Positions 25,506-32,482 of a stretch of DNA of 64,000 nucleotides are shown piece by piece. The position numbers and the translations under genes were made by a program. Source of the stretch: Gracilimonas sp965227785 (GTDB lineage Bacteria > Bacteroidota > Rhodothermia > Balneolales > Balneolaceae); NCBI RefSeq assembly GCF_965227785.1, contig NZ_OZ245785.1:2604001-2668000 (forward strand). The letters are read 5' to 3'. Under the pieces are notes generated by a model that was given only the letters and a program-made list of their open reading frames with translations, made no database searches and was not told the DNA's origin. Positions within the stretch are counted from its first letter, which is position 1. Every line of letters starts with the position of its first letter.

Positions 25506-26063
25506 TTAATTAAAGTTGTTCATTGTTTTTGCGATGCCTTCCCGTACAAAATGAAGGCAGGCATCATGGGCTTTTTGAATGCCCTCTTCCAAATATTTTT
25601 GATCTGAATTGCTGAAAGGCGATAGTACAAAGTCTACCTGCCGGCCTTTGGGGAAGTCATTACCAATGCCAAACCGGAGTCGGGGAAACTCACGTGTTCC
25701 CAATAGCTCAATAATGTTGGCAATCCCATTATGACCGCCAGCGCTGCCTTGTGGCCTTAAACGAACGTCACCGACGTCAAGATTAAGGTCGTCATACACA
25801 ATAAGGCAGTTCTGTTTATCTGCTTTGTACTCAGAAAGTGCTTTTCGTACCGCGACACCACTTTTATTCATATAAGTAGTTGGCTTAATTAACACCACCT
25901 TCCGCCCGCGATGCCTTCCTTCCGCAACCACAAAAGGCCCGTTTCCAGGCCTGAATGTGGTAGAAAGAGTTTCAGCTATCGCGTCAACAATTTCAAAACC
26001 GATGTTGTGACGTGTTCCTTCATATTCTTGCCCGATATTTCCTAATCCAACAATAAGGGGCAT
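25506..26063 (-). CDS. pth: Peptidyl-tRNA hydrolase
   Basis: Releases peptides from prematurely dropped peptidyl-tRNA; essential in most bacteria. The 185 residues match the family. The catalytic histidine is in EGTRHNIGFE near residue 20; KPTTYMNKSGVAV, IVYDDLNLDVG (catalytic Asp) and GSAGGHNGIANI follow. The N-terminal GLGNIGQEY has Ile where proteobacterial enzymes have Pro, a form common in Bacteroidota. It follows rplY by 44 bases, the widely conserved prs-rplY-pth order. Confidence 0.97.
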   Translation of the reverse strand: MPLIVGLGNIGQEYEGTRHNIGFEIVDAIAETLSTTFRPGNGPFVVAEGRHRGRKVVLIKPTTYMNKSGVAVRKALSEYKADKQNCLIVYDDLNLDVGDVRLRPQGSAGGHNGIANIIELLGTREFPRLRFGIGNDFPKGRQVDFVLSPFSNSDQKYLEEGIQKAHDACLHFVREGIAKTMNNFN

Positions 26064-26107
26064 ATCAAACAGGGATCACGTTACCGTTCTCGGATGTCAA
26101 ATAAATG

Positions 26108-26827
26108 CTATTCTTCTGTTTTTTCTTCAGAAGAATCTTCTCCTTCCTCACCCTCAGGTGCTTCTTCACCTTCAGCAAGTTCTTCACCTTCGGCCGCTTC
26201 GCCTTCAGCAACAACTTCTTCTTCTGTCTCATCAGCAATACCTGCCACAAGATTTTCGAGGAAGTCGGCACCTTTTGGAGGACGAATGGTTACGATGGTT
26301 CTGCTGAGGTCATCCAAAGGAATAATGCCTTCCAGGTCCAAATCAGAAATATGGAAAGACTGACCAATTTCGAGTGGAGAAATATCCATTTCAAACTCTG
26401 CAGGAATGTCGGCAGGAAGAACGCGAATTCGTACAAAATTCATTGGTTTGAATACACGGCCGCCATTTTCAACAACCCCTTTCGCATTTCCTGTAATCTT
26501 GATAGGAACACGAAGTGTTACTTTTTGATCGTCAGCCAATACGTAAAAGTCGGCGTGGATCGGACGGTCTGTAACCGGATCGAATTCTGTTCTTTTTAAC
26601 AGAGTTTTGTAAGATTTTCCGTCTACAGTGAGTTCCTGAAGCTTGGTTTGAGGCTTTCTTAAAATCTTCTCCAGTTCAAGCTCATCAATAGAAAAATGAA
26701 CATTTTCCTCAACATCGGGACCATAGAGAACAGCCGGGACACGTAATTCTTCCCTGAGCGCTTTATTCGCCTTTTTGCTGGTCTCTCTGACCTTTCCTTC
26801 AAGTTTTACTAATTCTGGGTATGCCAT
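26108..26827 (-). CDS. rplY: 50S ribosomal protein L25 / general stress protein Ctc
   Basis: A 239-residue, two-domain L25 (TL5/CTC type) that binds 5S rRNA. The N-terminal L25 domain contains VPAVLYGPDVEENVHFSIDE; the C-terminal TL5 domain contains VTLRVPIKITGNAKGVVENGG and FEMDISPLEIGQSFHISDL. The last ~40 residues are a low-complexity acidic tail of GEE-type repeats (EGEELAEGEEAPEGEE), which is common in this group but variable in length. It lies 19 bases after prs on the same strand. Confidence 0.95.
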   Translation of the reverse strand: MAYPELVKLEGKVRETSKKANKALREELRVPAVLYGPDVEENVHFSIDELELEKILRKPQTKLQELTVDGKSYKTLLKRTEFDPVTDRPIHADFYVLADDQKVTLRVPIKITGNAKGVVENGGRVFKPMNFVRIRVLPADIPAEFEMDISPLEIGQSFHISDLDLEGIIPLDDLSRTIVTIRPPKGADFLENLVAGIADETEEEVVAEGEAAEGEELAEGEEAPEGEEGEDSSEEKTEE

Positions 26828-26846
26828 AATGCGTTTACCTTAATCA

Positions 26847-27779
26847 TTAATTATCAAACAGTGCACTGATAGTGTCATTAGTGTGAATGCGTTGTATAGC
26901 TTCAGCAAAAATATTCGCAATGCTCAGCACTTTAATCTTATCGGAAGGCTGGCGAAGCTGAACGGTATCCGTTACCAACAACTCATCAATAGGCGAATCT
27001 TCGATTCGCTGAAATGCCGGGCCCGACAAAATCGGGTGTGTACAAATTGCGACTATGTTGAGCGCGCCTCGTTCTTTCAAAGCTGCTGCAGCATTCGTCA
27101 ATGTTCCGGCTGTGTCGATCAAATCATCGACAATTAACACATTCTTTCCTTCTACTTCCCCAATCAGGTTCATAATTTCGGATTGGTTAGCCTTGGGTCT
27201 TCTCTTATCAATAAATGCCAGTGTAGCGCCCAATTTTTTGGAATAAGCCCGGGCCATTTTAAGGCTGCCTACGTCAGGTGCTACCACTACCAGGTTATCG
27301 ATAGGGTTGGAAGTAAAATGATCAATAAAAGCCCGGCTTGCATATAAATGGTCAAGCGGGATATCAAAAAAACCTTGTATTTGCGCTGCGTGCAAATCCA
27401 TCGTTAAGATGCGATCGGCACCGGCTTTAACCAACAGGTTAGCCATTAATTTTGAGCCTATTGAAACCCGGGGCTGATCTTTACGATCTTGCCGGGCATA
27501 TCCGAAATAGGGAATTACAGCGGTTACCCTTTTCACTGAAGCTCGTTTAGCAGCATCCAGCAATAACAAAAGTTCGATAATGTTATCACCGGGAGGAGGC
27601 GTAGACTGTATAACAAAAATATCCTCGCCCCGAATGCTTTGCTCGTACTTTACGTACTGCTCTCCGTCTGAAAATTTCTTAATGGTTACATCACCAAGTG
27701 ATGTGCCATATTCTTCAGCAATTGCTCTTGCCAAAGCCGGGTTACTTGTGCCGGAAAAAATCGCCAGAGGTGTGTCCAC
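26847..27779 (-). CDS. prs: Ribose-phosphate pyrophosphokinase (PRPP synthetase)
   Basis: Makes PRPP from ribose-5-phosphate and ATP for nucleotide, His and Trp synthesis. The 310 residues match the family. Motifs: FSDGEQYVKYEQSIRGEDIFVIQST, the ATP-binding PYFGYARQDRKD, the metal/ATP segment DLHAAQIQGFFDIPLDHL, and the PRPP loop VLIVDDLIDTAGTL. The start is GTG at 27777-27779 (minus strand). An in-frame TGA lies a few codons upstream with no ATG between, and the resulting MDTPLAIFSG start is the normal N-terminus. It begins the prs-rplY-pth run, downstream of tRNA-Gln and its terminator. Confidence 0.97.
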   Translation of the reverse strand: MDTPLAIFSGTSNPALARAIAEEYGTSLGDVTIKKFSDGEQYVKYEQSIRGEDIFVIQSTPPPGDNIIELLLLLDAAKRASVKRVTAVIPYFGYARQDRKDQPRVSIGSKLMANLLVKAGADRILTMDLHAAQIQGFFDIPLDHLYASRAFIDHFTSNPIDNLVVVAPDVGSLKMARAYSKKLGATLAFIDKRRPKANQSEIMNLIGEVEGKNVLIVDDLIDTAGTLTNAAAALKERGALNIVAICTHPILSGPAFQRIEDSPIDELLVTDTVQLRQPSDKIKVLSIANIFAEAIQRIHTNDTISALFDN

Positions 27780-27841
27780 TTTGCGCGGGCTTTCAGTTCA
27801 GGTTAATGCTGTGGATTACTCATGTAAACAACAGCTAATAA

Positions 27842-27871
27842 ACAAAAAGGATGGCTTAACAGTCATCCTTT
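27842..27871 (-). terminator. Intrinsic terminator between tRNA-Gln and prs
   Basis: Read on the minus strand, AAAGGATG pairs with CATCCTTT around a ten-base loop and is followed by TTTTTGTT. It lies just after the tRNA-Gln 3' end, so the tRNA is probably made as its own short transcript and prs has a separate promoter in the ~60 bases that remain. Confidence 0.75.
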
Positions 27872-27882
27872 AGCTAAATATG

Positions 27883-27953
27883 TTGCCCGGGGAGGATTCG
27901 AACCCCCACTGACTGGACCAAAACCAGCTGTCCTGCCATTAGACGACCGGGCA
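27883..27953 (-). tRNA. tRNA-Gln (anticodon UUG)
   Basis: On the minus strand the acceptor arms TGCCCGG and CCGGGCA pair perfectly. The anticodon arm GCTGG-TTTTGGT-CCAGT has UUG at positions 34-36. The T arm GGGGG-TTCGAAT-CCTCC contains the invariant TTCGA. Length is 71 with the discriminator A; CCA is not encoded. The tRNA-Gln/prs/rplY/pth neighbourhood is common in bacteria. Confidence 0.95.
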
Positions 27954-28001
27954 ATTCATGTCATTGACAGACTCCAAAGATAGAAATCACTTTAAAAGCA
28001 A

Positions 28002-29171
28002 TCAAGACTGAATCGCTTTTTTTAGTACAAAACATTCAGAGCATCGGGAAGCTTTACAATATGAATTCAATTGGTGGATTGAGCCCAGCTTTTTGCGATA
28101 TCGTTTGTCCTGAAGATTGAAAGGCTGAAACTTTTTGAGTAAAGAGGCAGGTATTGGGGTTCTTAAATTTTTCCAGCTTGAGAGTGAAGCCGATTTCAGT
28201 GTGCCGGAAGCGAATAAATTTCCCAACACAAAGAGCGCTGGTAGATAGACGGTGCCAAATAAAATTTCGAAGCGGGCGGTTTGGCTGAGCGCCATTTTAG
28301 GGAACCATTGCTCCCAAAGATGAATAGCATCAGCGGAAAGAAAATGGTCAAAAGGTTGCCGAAGGATAGCCGAGCTTAATTTTACAGCCTGTTCAATCCG
28401 TTGTTTAGGGTGATTGGCGGGACGAACTGATTTATTATTCCAGATCAGTTCTGAATCGGAGTTCGCAAATCCAGCAATTTCCAGGCTCAATGCCGTGCCT
28501 TCTTTTATATCTCGTCCACTCCATTTTTTTAACAGCTCTGTTGCAGTTGCAGCCATGGCTTCCCGGTTGTGCGGAATACCGAGCCCATCCCAGATAGAAA
28601 TAATGAGTGCCTGTTTCCAGGCTTTGGATGGAAGCAGGTTGGGATCAAAAAAGCTGAGAAAATCATCGGATTTTTTTTCAAAATACTCCCGGTGTGCTTG
28701 TTCTATCTGCTGGTAAAAAGCTTCCTCTGAAATAAAATGGAAGCCGGAGGTGCAGGGTAATTCTGGGGAGTGTTCTTCAAAATTCTTTAAGAATACATGT
28801 AATTTATCGGAGAGGTAGGGTAATATATTGAGCGTGTAAGGCCGGCTGCCATTTTGGGTTTGGATCGCCACCGGACTTGAGTCGGCTACAACATGGAGAA
28901 CCACAGTATCGAAATTTGGATCGGAGTGGTGGCCATGCGATTTCCAGTTGGAGCTTTTGGTATGAAGCTCAATGTTGCCATGCCAGCGAAGCCCTTCAAT
29001 TTCGATTATGGCTTGCTTAAAATCAGGGCCGTCCGAGGCGTTCTTCTTCCCGGGATTCAGGATGGTAACAGCCTGCCCGGATATTGTTTGCAAGTCCGAG
29101 AGATCAAAAAGCAGGTTTTCCCAAATCCACTGTAAAAAGGCTTCTGAATATGCAAAGCCCGGTTCAGCCAT
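28002..29171 (-). CDS. DUF2851 family protein
   Basis: There are 389 residues, soluble, with no signal peptide. The N-terminal FLQWIWENLLFDLSDLQT, the segment VTILNPGKKNASDGPDFKQA and GNIELHTKSSNWKSHGHHSD are typical of DUF2851, a family almost confined to Bacteroidota-type genomes. The pattern of a GPDF followed by a GNIELHxxxxxW segment with conserved acidic, His and Lys residues resembles a nuclease-like fold, but no activity is established to my knowledge. A C-terminal cysteine motif CKASRCSECFVL is present. The start overlaps the YtxH-like gene's stop by 8 bases. Confidence 0.88.
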   Translation of the reverse strand: MAEPGFAYSEAFLQWIWENLLFDLSDLQTISGQAVTILNPGKKNASDGPDFKQAIIEIEGLRWHGNIELHTKSSNWKSHGHHSDPNFDTVVLHVVADSSPVAIQTQNGSRPYTLNILPYLSDKLHVFLKNFEEHSPELPCTSGFHFISEEAFYQQIEQAHREYFEKKSDDFLSFFDPNLLPSKAWKQALIISIWDGLGIPHNREAMAATATELLKKWSGRDIKEGTALSLEIAGFANSDSELIWNNKSVRPANHPKQRIEQAVKLSSAILRQPFDHFLSADAIHLWEQWFPKMALSQTARFEILFGTVYLPALFVLGNLFASGTLKSASLSSWKNLRTPIPASLLKKFQPFNLQDKRYRKKLGSIHQLNSYCKASRCSECFVLKKAIQS

Positions 29172-29475
29172 GTCGGGTAATTTCTTCTACTTCCTCTCCC
29201 TCCGAAAAATATAGATCTTCGGTGGCTTCGTATAAGTTGGGGACGGAATCTTTCAGTGTTCTTTTGACCCCTTTGGAAAAGCGATCAATTCTTTTCTCAC
29301 TGTTTTCTTTCCATTTGCGGCTTTTCTCTTCCAGAATGCCTTTGGTCTTTTTCCCCTGTTTGCTTACCCAGCGCCGGTTTACTTCTCCGCTTTTTGGGGA
29401 TAGCAGTAAAGCGGTTACCATACCTCCCGCAAAGGCGGTGGCACTTACTAATAATGTTCCAAGTACTCGTTTCAT
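29164..29475 (-). CDS. YtxH-like small membrane protein
   Basis: There are 103 residues. One N-terminal Gly/Ala-rich helix (LLVSATAFAGGMVTALLLSP) followed by SPKSGEVNR is the hallmark of YtxH (GxxLGxLFAPKSG-like). The rest is a basic amphipathic helix (KGILEEKSRKWKENSEKRIDRF) and an acidic end. YtxH proteins are general-stress-associated envelope proteins of unclear function. It is the first gene of a two-gene minus-strand unit with DUF2851 and is divergent from the PyrR-like gene, with a ~120-base shared intergenic region. Confidence 0.75.
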   Translation of the reverse strand: MKRVLGTLLVSATAFAGGMVTALLLSPKSGEVNRRWVSKQGKKTKGILEEKSRKWKENSEKRIDRFSKGVKRTLKDSVPNLYEATEDLYFSEGEEVEEITRHG

Positions 29476-29567
29476 AGTTCTCTCTTTTGGGTTTAGGTTA
29501 ACACTGTTAAGATAACAAATTGCGCCAAATTTTTATGTTATTTTTTAACACTAAGTAAAGAAAACGG

Positions 29568-29575
29568 TACATTTG
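29568..29575 (+). promoter_or_regulatory. Possible Bacteroidota-type -7 element (TACATTTG)
   Basis: TACATTTG fits the TAnnTTTG -7 consensus of Bacteroidota promoters and lies 21 bases before the ATG of the PyrR-like gene. A T-rich stretch (TTTTTT, 29541-29546) sits about where the -33 box is expected, but no clear TTTG is seen there. Pattern only. Confidence 0.4.
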
Positions 29576-29596
29576 TTTAAATTTTAAAGTCAGGTT

Positions 29597-30100
29597 ATGA
29601 AAAAGCAGATTGTATTAATGGATAGGGCGCGGATGGAGCGCACGCTTAAGCGAATGGCGATACAGGTTTGGGAGCGAATCAACAAAGAGAATGAAGGTGA
29701 AATGGTATTGATTGGCCTGAATGAACGAGGAGAAGCAACGGCCCGGCTTCTTGGAGAGAGTCTTGAGGAATTAATGGGAACAGATATCGAGGTTTACCGA
29801 TATGATGTACAGGGGAAAGCATCCAAAAGCAGCTTACCGGATTGCAACGATAAGTTTGTGCTGCTTGTTGATGATGTGATTTTCTCCGGTAAAACCATGT
29901 TTAGTGCACTGTCGGCTGTTTGCAGCGTGTACGAACCCGAAAGCATTGAGATTGCCGCTTTATTGGATCGGGGGCACAGAAAGTACCCGTTGCGTACAGA
30001 CTTGATGGGAATAAAAGTACCGACTAAACCGGGAGAACATATTGAGGTGATGCTGAAGGACGGCAACCTCAGTCAAGCCATACTTTTTAAGAATAATTAA
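29597..30100 (+). CDS. PyrR-like phosphoribosyltransferase
   Basis: There are 167 residues of type I phosphoribosyltransferase fold. The PRPP-binding loop is FVLLVDDVIFSGKTMFSAL near residue 95. The segment AALLDRGHRKYPLRTDLMGIKVPT closely parallels the PyrR motif (LVDRGHRELPIRPDF...NIPT). PyrR proteins either attenuate pyr operons by binding mRNA or act as uracil phosphoribosyltransferases. No pyr biosynthetic gene follows, and downstream are DUF3078 and a decarboxylase, so a regulatory role at this site is unsupported. A possible promoter lies at 29568. The start has no in-frame competitor. Confidence 0.85.
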   Translation: MKKQIVLMDRARMERTLKRMAIQVWERINKENEGEMVLIGLNERGEATARLLGESLEELMGTDIEVYRYDVQGKASKSSLPDCNDKFVLLVDDVIFSGKTMFSALSAVCSVYEPESIEIAALLDRGHRKYPLRTDLMGIKVPTKPGEHIEVMLKDGNLSQAILFKNN

Positions 30101-30116
30101 AATTCACTACTGTAAA

Positions 30117-30992
30117 ATGACGACCAGAATTAAAGCTTTATCAGCCTTTCTTTTTTTTAGTTTAATCTCAATCACAATTTCAGCTCAAACCATTACTATT
30201 CCCGATACATTAAGCGGATGGGAACAAAAATGGGTGGCCAGCTTCAATGGTTCTCAAGCAGCCTACAGCAACTGGTCTCAGGGGGGTGCAAGCTCGGTAA
30301 GTGGTACCGGTTCATCCGTTCTTAGTTTACTTTACCGGCAGGACAAGTTTGCCTATGGATTCAGAACCAATGTGAAGTATGGGCAATCCCGAATTAAGAA
30401 CGAAGGGGTCCGTAAAACAGATGACCTTATTTCTATCAGGAACCGATTTACTTATACCTTCGAGGAAGACGGTTCACTGGCTGCTTATGGTGTTGTTGGC
30501 TTTCAAACCCAGTTTGATAAGGGTTACGAATATAGCAGTGAAGAAGGAGTTCCTGATGTATTGATCTCAGACTTTATGGCCCCTGCATATATTAATGAGG
30601 GGGTTGGTTTGGCATACGAACCCAACAACGCTTTTACATTCGAAGCAGGTTTGGGGCTTAAGCAAACTATTGTAAATAATGACAGCTTATCCACTGTTTA
30701 TGGCCTCGATCCGGGCGATAATTTCCGGTCAGAAGGTGGTTTAACGACCGGCATCACCTTTGAAAAACAAGTGGCTGAAAACATTATGTACAGCAGCAGC
30801 CTGGAAACCTTTACCAATTTCCTGATACCTGTCAGTGAAACCGATGTAATGTGGGGGAATGAACTGGTAGGGCAAATCAACAGCATTGTGAGCGCTTCGT
30901 TTCAGTTCGAACTTCGCTACGATAATGACTTTTCGAGTGAAGTACAGCTCAAGCAGGTTTTGTCTGCCGGTGTTTCTGTAAACCTTTACTAA
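30117..30992 (+). CDS. DUF3078 family outer-membrane-like protein
   Basis: There are 291 residues with an N-terminal signal peptide (ALSAFLFFSLISITISAQ). The mature start DTLSGWEQKWVASFNGSQAAYSNWSQGG is the DUF3078 signature. The rest is rich in alternating hydrophobic strands (GFRTNVKYGQSRIKN, FELRYDNDFSSEVQLKQVLS), ending in an aromatic-flanked strand (SAGVSVNLY), as in outer-membrane beta-barrels. Function unknown. The stop overlaps the next ATG by one base (TAATG), so it is translated with the PLP decarboxylase. Confidence 0.88.
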   Translation: MTTRIKALSAFLFFSLISITISAQTITIPDTLSGWEQKWVASFNGSQAAYSNWSQGGASSVSGTGSSVLSLLYRQDKFAYGFRTNVKYGQSRIKNEGVRKTDDLISIRNRFTYTFEEDGSLAAYGVVGFQTQFDKGYEYSSEEGVPDVLISDFMAPAYINEGVGLAYEPNNAFTFEAGLGLKQTIVNNDSLSTVYGLDPGDNFRSEGGLTTGITFEKQVAENIMYSSSLETFTNFLIPVSETDVMWGNELVGQINSIVSASFQFELRYDNDFSSEVQLKQVLSAGVSVNLY

Positions 30993-32332
30993 TGGATGAA
31001 AACTCGCAAAAAACATTAGGCCGGGCTCTGGAACAGCTTTCAGAGTGGAAGGCTTCTTTTGGGGATTGGGAGCAGGACTCTACACTTTCCGTTTCTGAAG
31101 AAAAGGAACAGGAAGTATTTACCCGTTTGGTTCAACGCTTGAAATGTAATTTCCCTTTTCACCACCCGATATATGCAGGGCAAATGCTGAAGCCTCCGCA
31201 TCCGCTTACGTGGGCAGCCTATTCCATGGCGATGTCCATCAATCCCAATAACCATGCATTAGACGGCGGGCCTCCATCTTCAGAAATGGAAAAAGAAACA
31301 CTGGCTGAGCTGGCTCATTTTTTCGGTTACGGAGATGAATTTTTAGGACACCTTACAGCAAGCGGAACCATCGCAAACCTGGAAGCCCTTTGGGTAGCGA
31401 GGGAATCTCATCCCGACAAAAAAATTGCCTTCTCTGAAAATTCCCATTATACCCATCAGCGGATGTGTGGAGTGTTGAGGGTGGAAGGAGTAAGGGTGCC
31501 GGTAAAACAGAATGGTTCTTTTGATTTACAAGCTGTGAACCCCGAGGAAATTGGGACATTAGTTGTTACGATAGGAACAACCGGGTTGGGCGAAGTTGAG
31601 CCCCTCGACGAAATTCTGCCCTGGGCAAAAAGTCATGGGATACGAATTCATATCGATGCTGCGTATGGCGGGTTCTACAGAACGCTCAAAGATTCCGGGA
31701 TCATAGACGGAACGTGCTGGAAACTGATGGAGGAAGCCGACAGTATCGTGGTAGATCCACACAAACACGGGCTTCAGCCTTATGGGTGTGGATGCGTGCT
31801 TTTTAAAGATCCGGCAGTGGGAAGGTTTTATAAGCACAATTCTCCATACACCTATTTCACTTCGGAAGATCTTCACCTTGGAGAAATCAGCCTGGAATGT
31901 TCACGGGCCGGAGCAGCTGCAGTTGCTCTTTGGGCTACCTTGCAACTATTTCCTTTAAAAGAGAAAGAGGGTTTTGGGCCTATCCTGGAAAAGTGCCTGC
32001 AAGCCGCCCGAAACATGTATGATCTGGTCGAATCATCTCAAAAGCTCAAGGCATTCAAAAAACCGGAGTTGGATATTCTGGGATACTTTCCGGCAGAAGC
32101 AGAGACAACATCGGAGATCTCAGATAAATCTAAAGCTGTGTTTGATGCCGGAATGAGCGAGCAGTCATTTTATCTTACCCTGTATAAAATTCCGGCTGAT
32201 ACTTTTATTCGCCTCCACTCCGAATATGAGGCTGATACAGAGGAGGTGACCATATTGAGAAGTGTTTTTATGAAGCCGGAGCAGGAAAATTTTGTCACAG
32301 AATTGCTGAAAAGAATAGAAAGCAGCTGCTGA
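30992..32332 (+). CDS. PLP-dependent group II decarboxylase / aminotransferase-fold enzyme
   Basis: There are 446 residues of the group II decarboxylase fold (glutamate/tyrosine/aromatic-amino-acid decarboxylase superfamily). The PLP-binding region shows HLTASGTIANLEALW (phosphate-site glycine and Thr), ENSHYTHQRMC with a stacking His, IHIDAAYGGF (Asp that contacts the PLP ring nitrogen) and the Schiff-base lysine in VVDPHKHGLQPYGCG. The N-terminal GQMLKPPHPLTWAAY and the N-D-G segment fit the family. The substrate amino acid cannot be assigned. It is co-translated with DUF3078, a pairing without an obvious metabolic link. Confidence 0.87.
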   Translation: MDENSQKTLGRALEQLSEWKASFGDWEQDSTLSVSEEKEQEVFTRLVQRLKCNFPFHHPIYAGQMLKPPHPLTWAAYSMAMSINPNNHALDGGPPSSEMEKETLAELAHFFGYGDEFLGHLTASGTIANLEALWVARESHPDKKIAFSENSHYTHQRMCGVLRVEGVRVPVKQNGSFDLQAVNPEEIGTLVVTIGTTGLGEVEPLDEILPWAKSHGIRIHIDAAYGGFYRTLKDSGIIDGTCWKLMEEADSIVVDPHKHGLQPYGCGCVLFKDPAVGRFYKHNSPYTYFTSEDLHLGEISLECSRAGAAAVALWATLQLFPLKEKEGFGPILEKCLQAARNMYDLVESSQKLKAFKKPELDILGYFPAEAETTSEISDKSKAVFDAGMSEQSFYLTLYKIPADTFIRLHSEYEADTEEVTILRSVFMKPEQENFVTELLKRIESSC

Positions 32333-32482
32333 AATATTTAGATTCTAAGCTAAATAACAGATTGAGTGACTATACAACACGGGGCAGGGTAGTCAGGAAT
32401 AAATTTTATTACATTTTATTTCACACCTTTTTTCTTAAAAGGCCTTTAATTGCTGGCCATAAATGCCAATAGCCTTATCAAA

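Noticed and set aside
26105..26599. A 164-codon plus-strand open frame opposite rplY
   Set aside because: Its Ser/Phe-rich start mirrors the acidic tail of L25; no family resemblance.
32427..32444. CCTTTTTTCTTAAAAGG hairpin before the CotH gene
   Set aside because: Only a 6-7 base A+T-rich stem with no T-tract; too weak to call.
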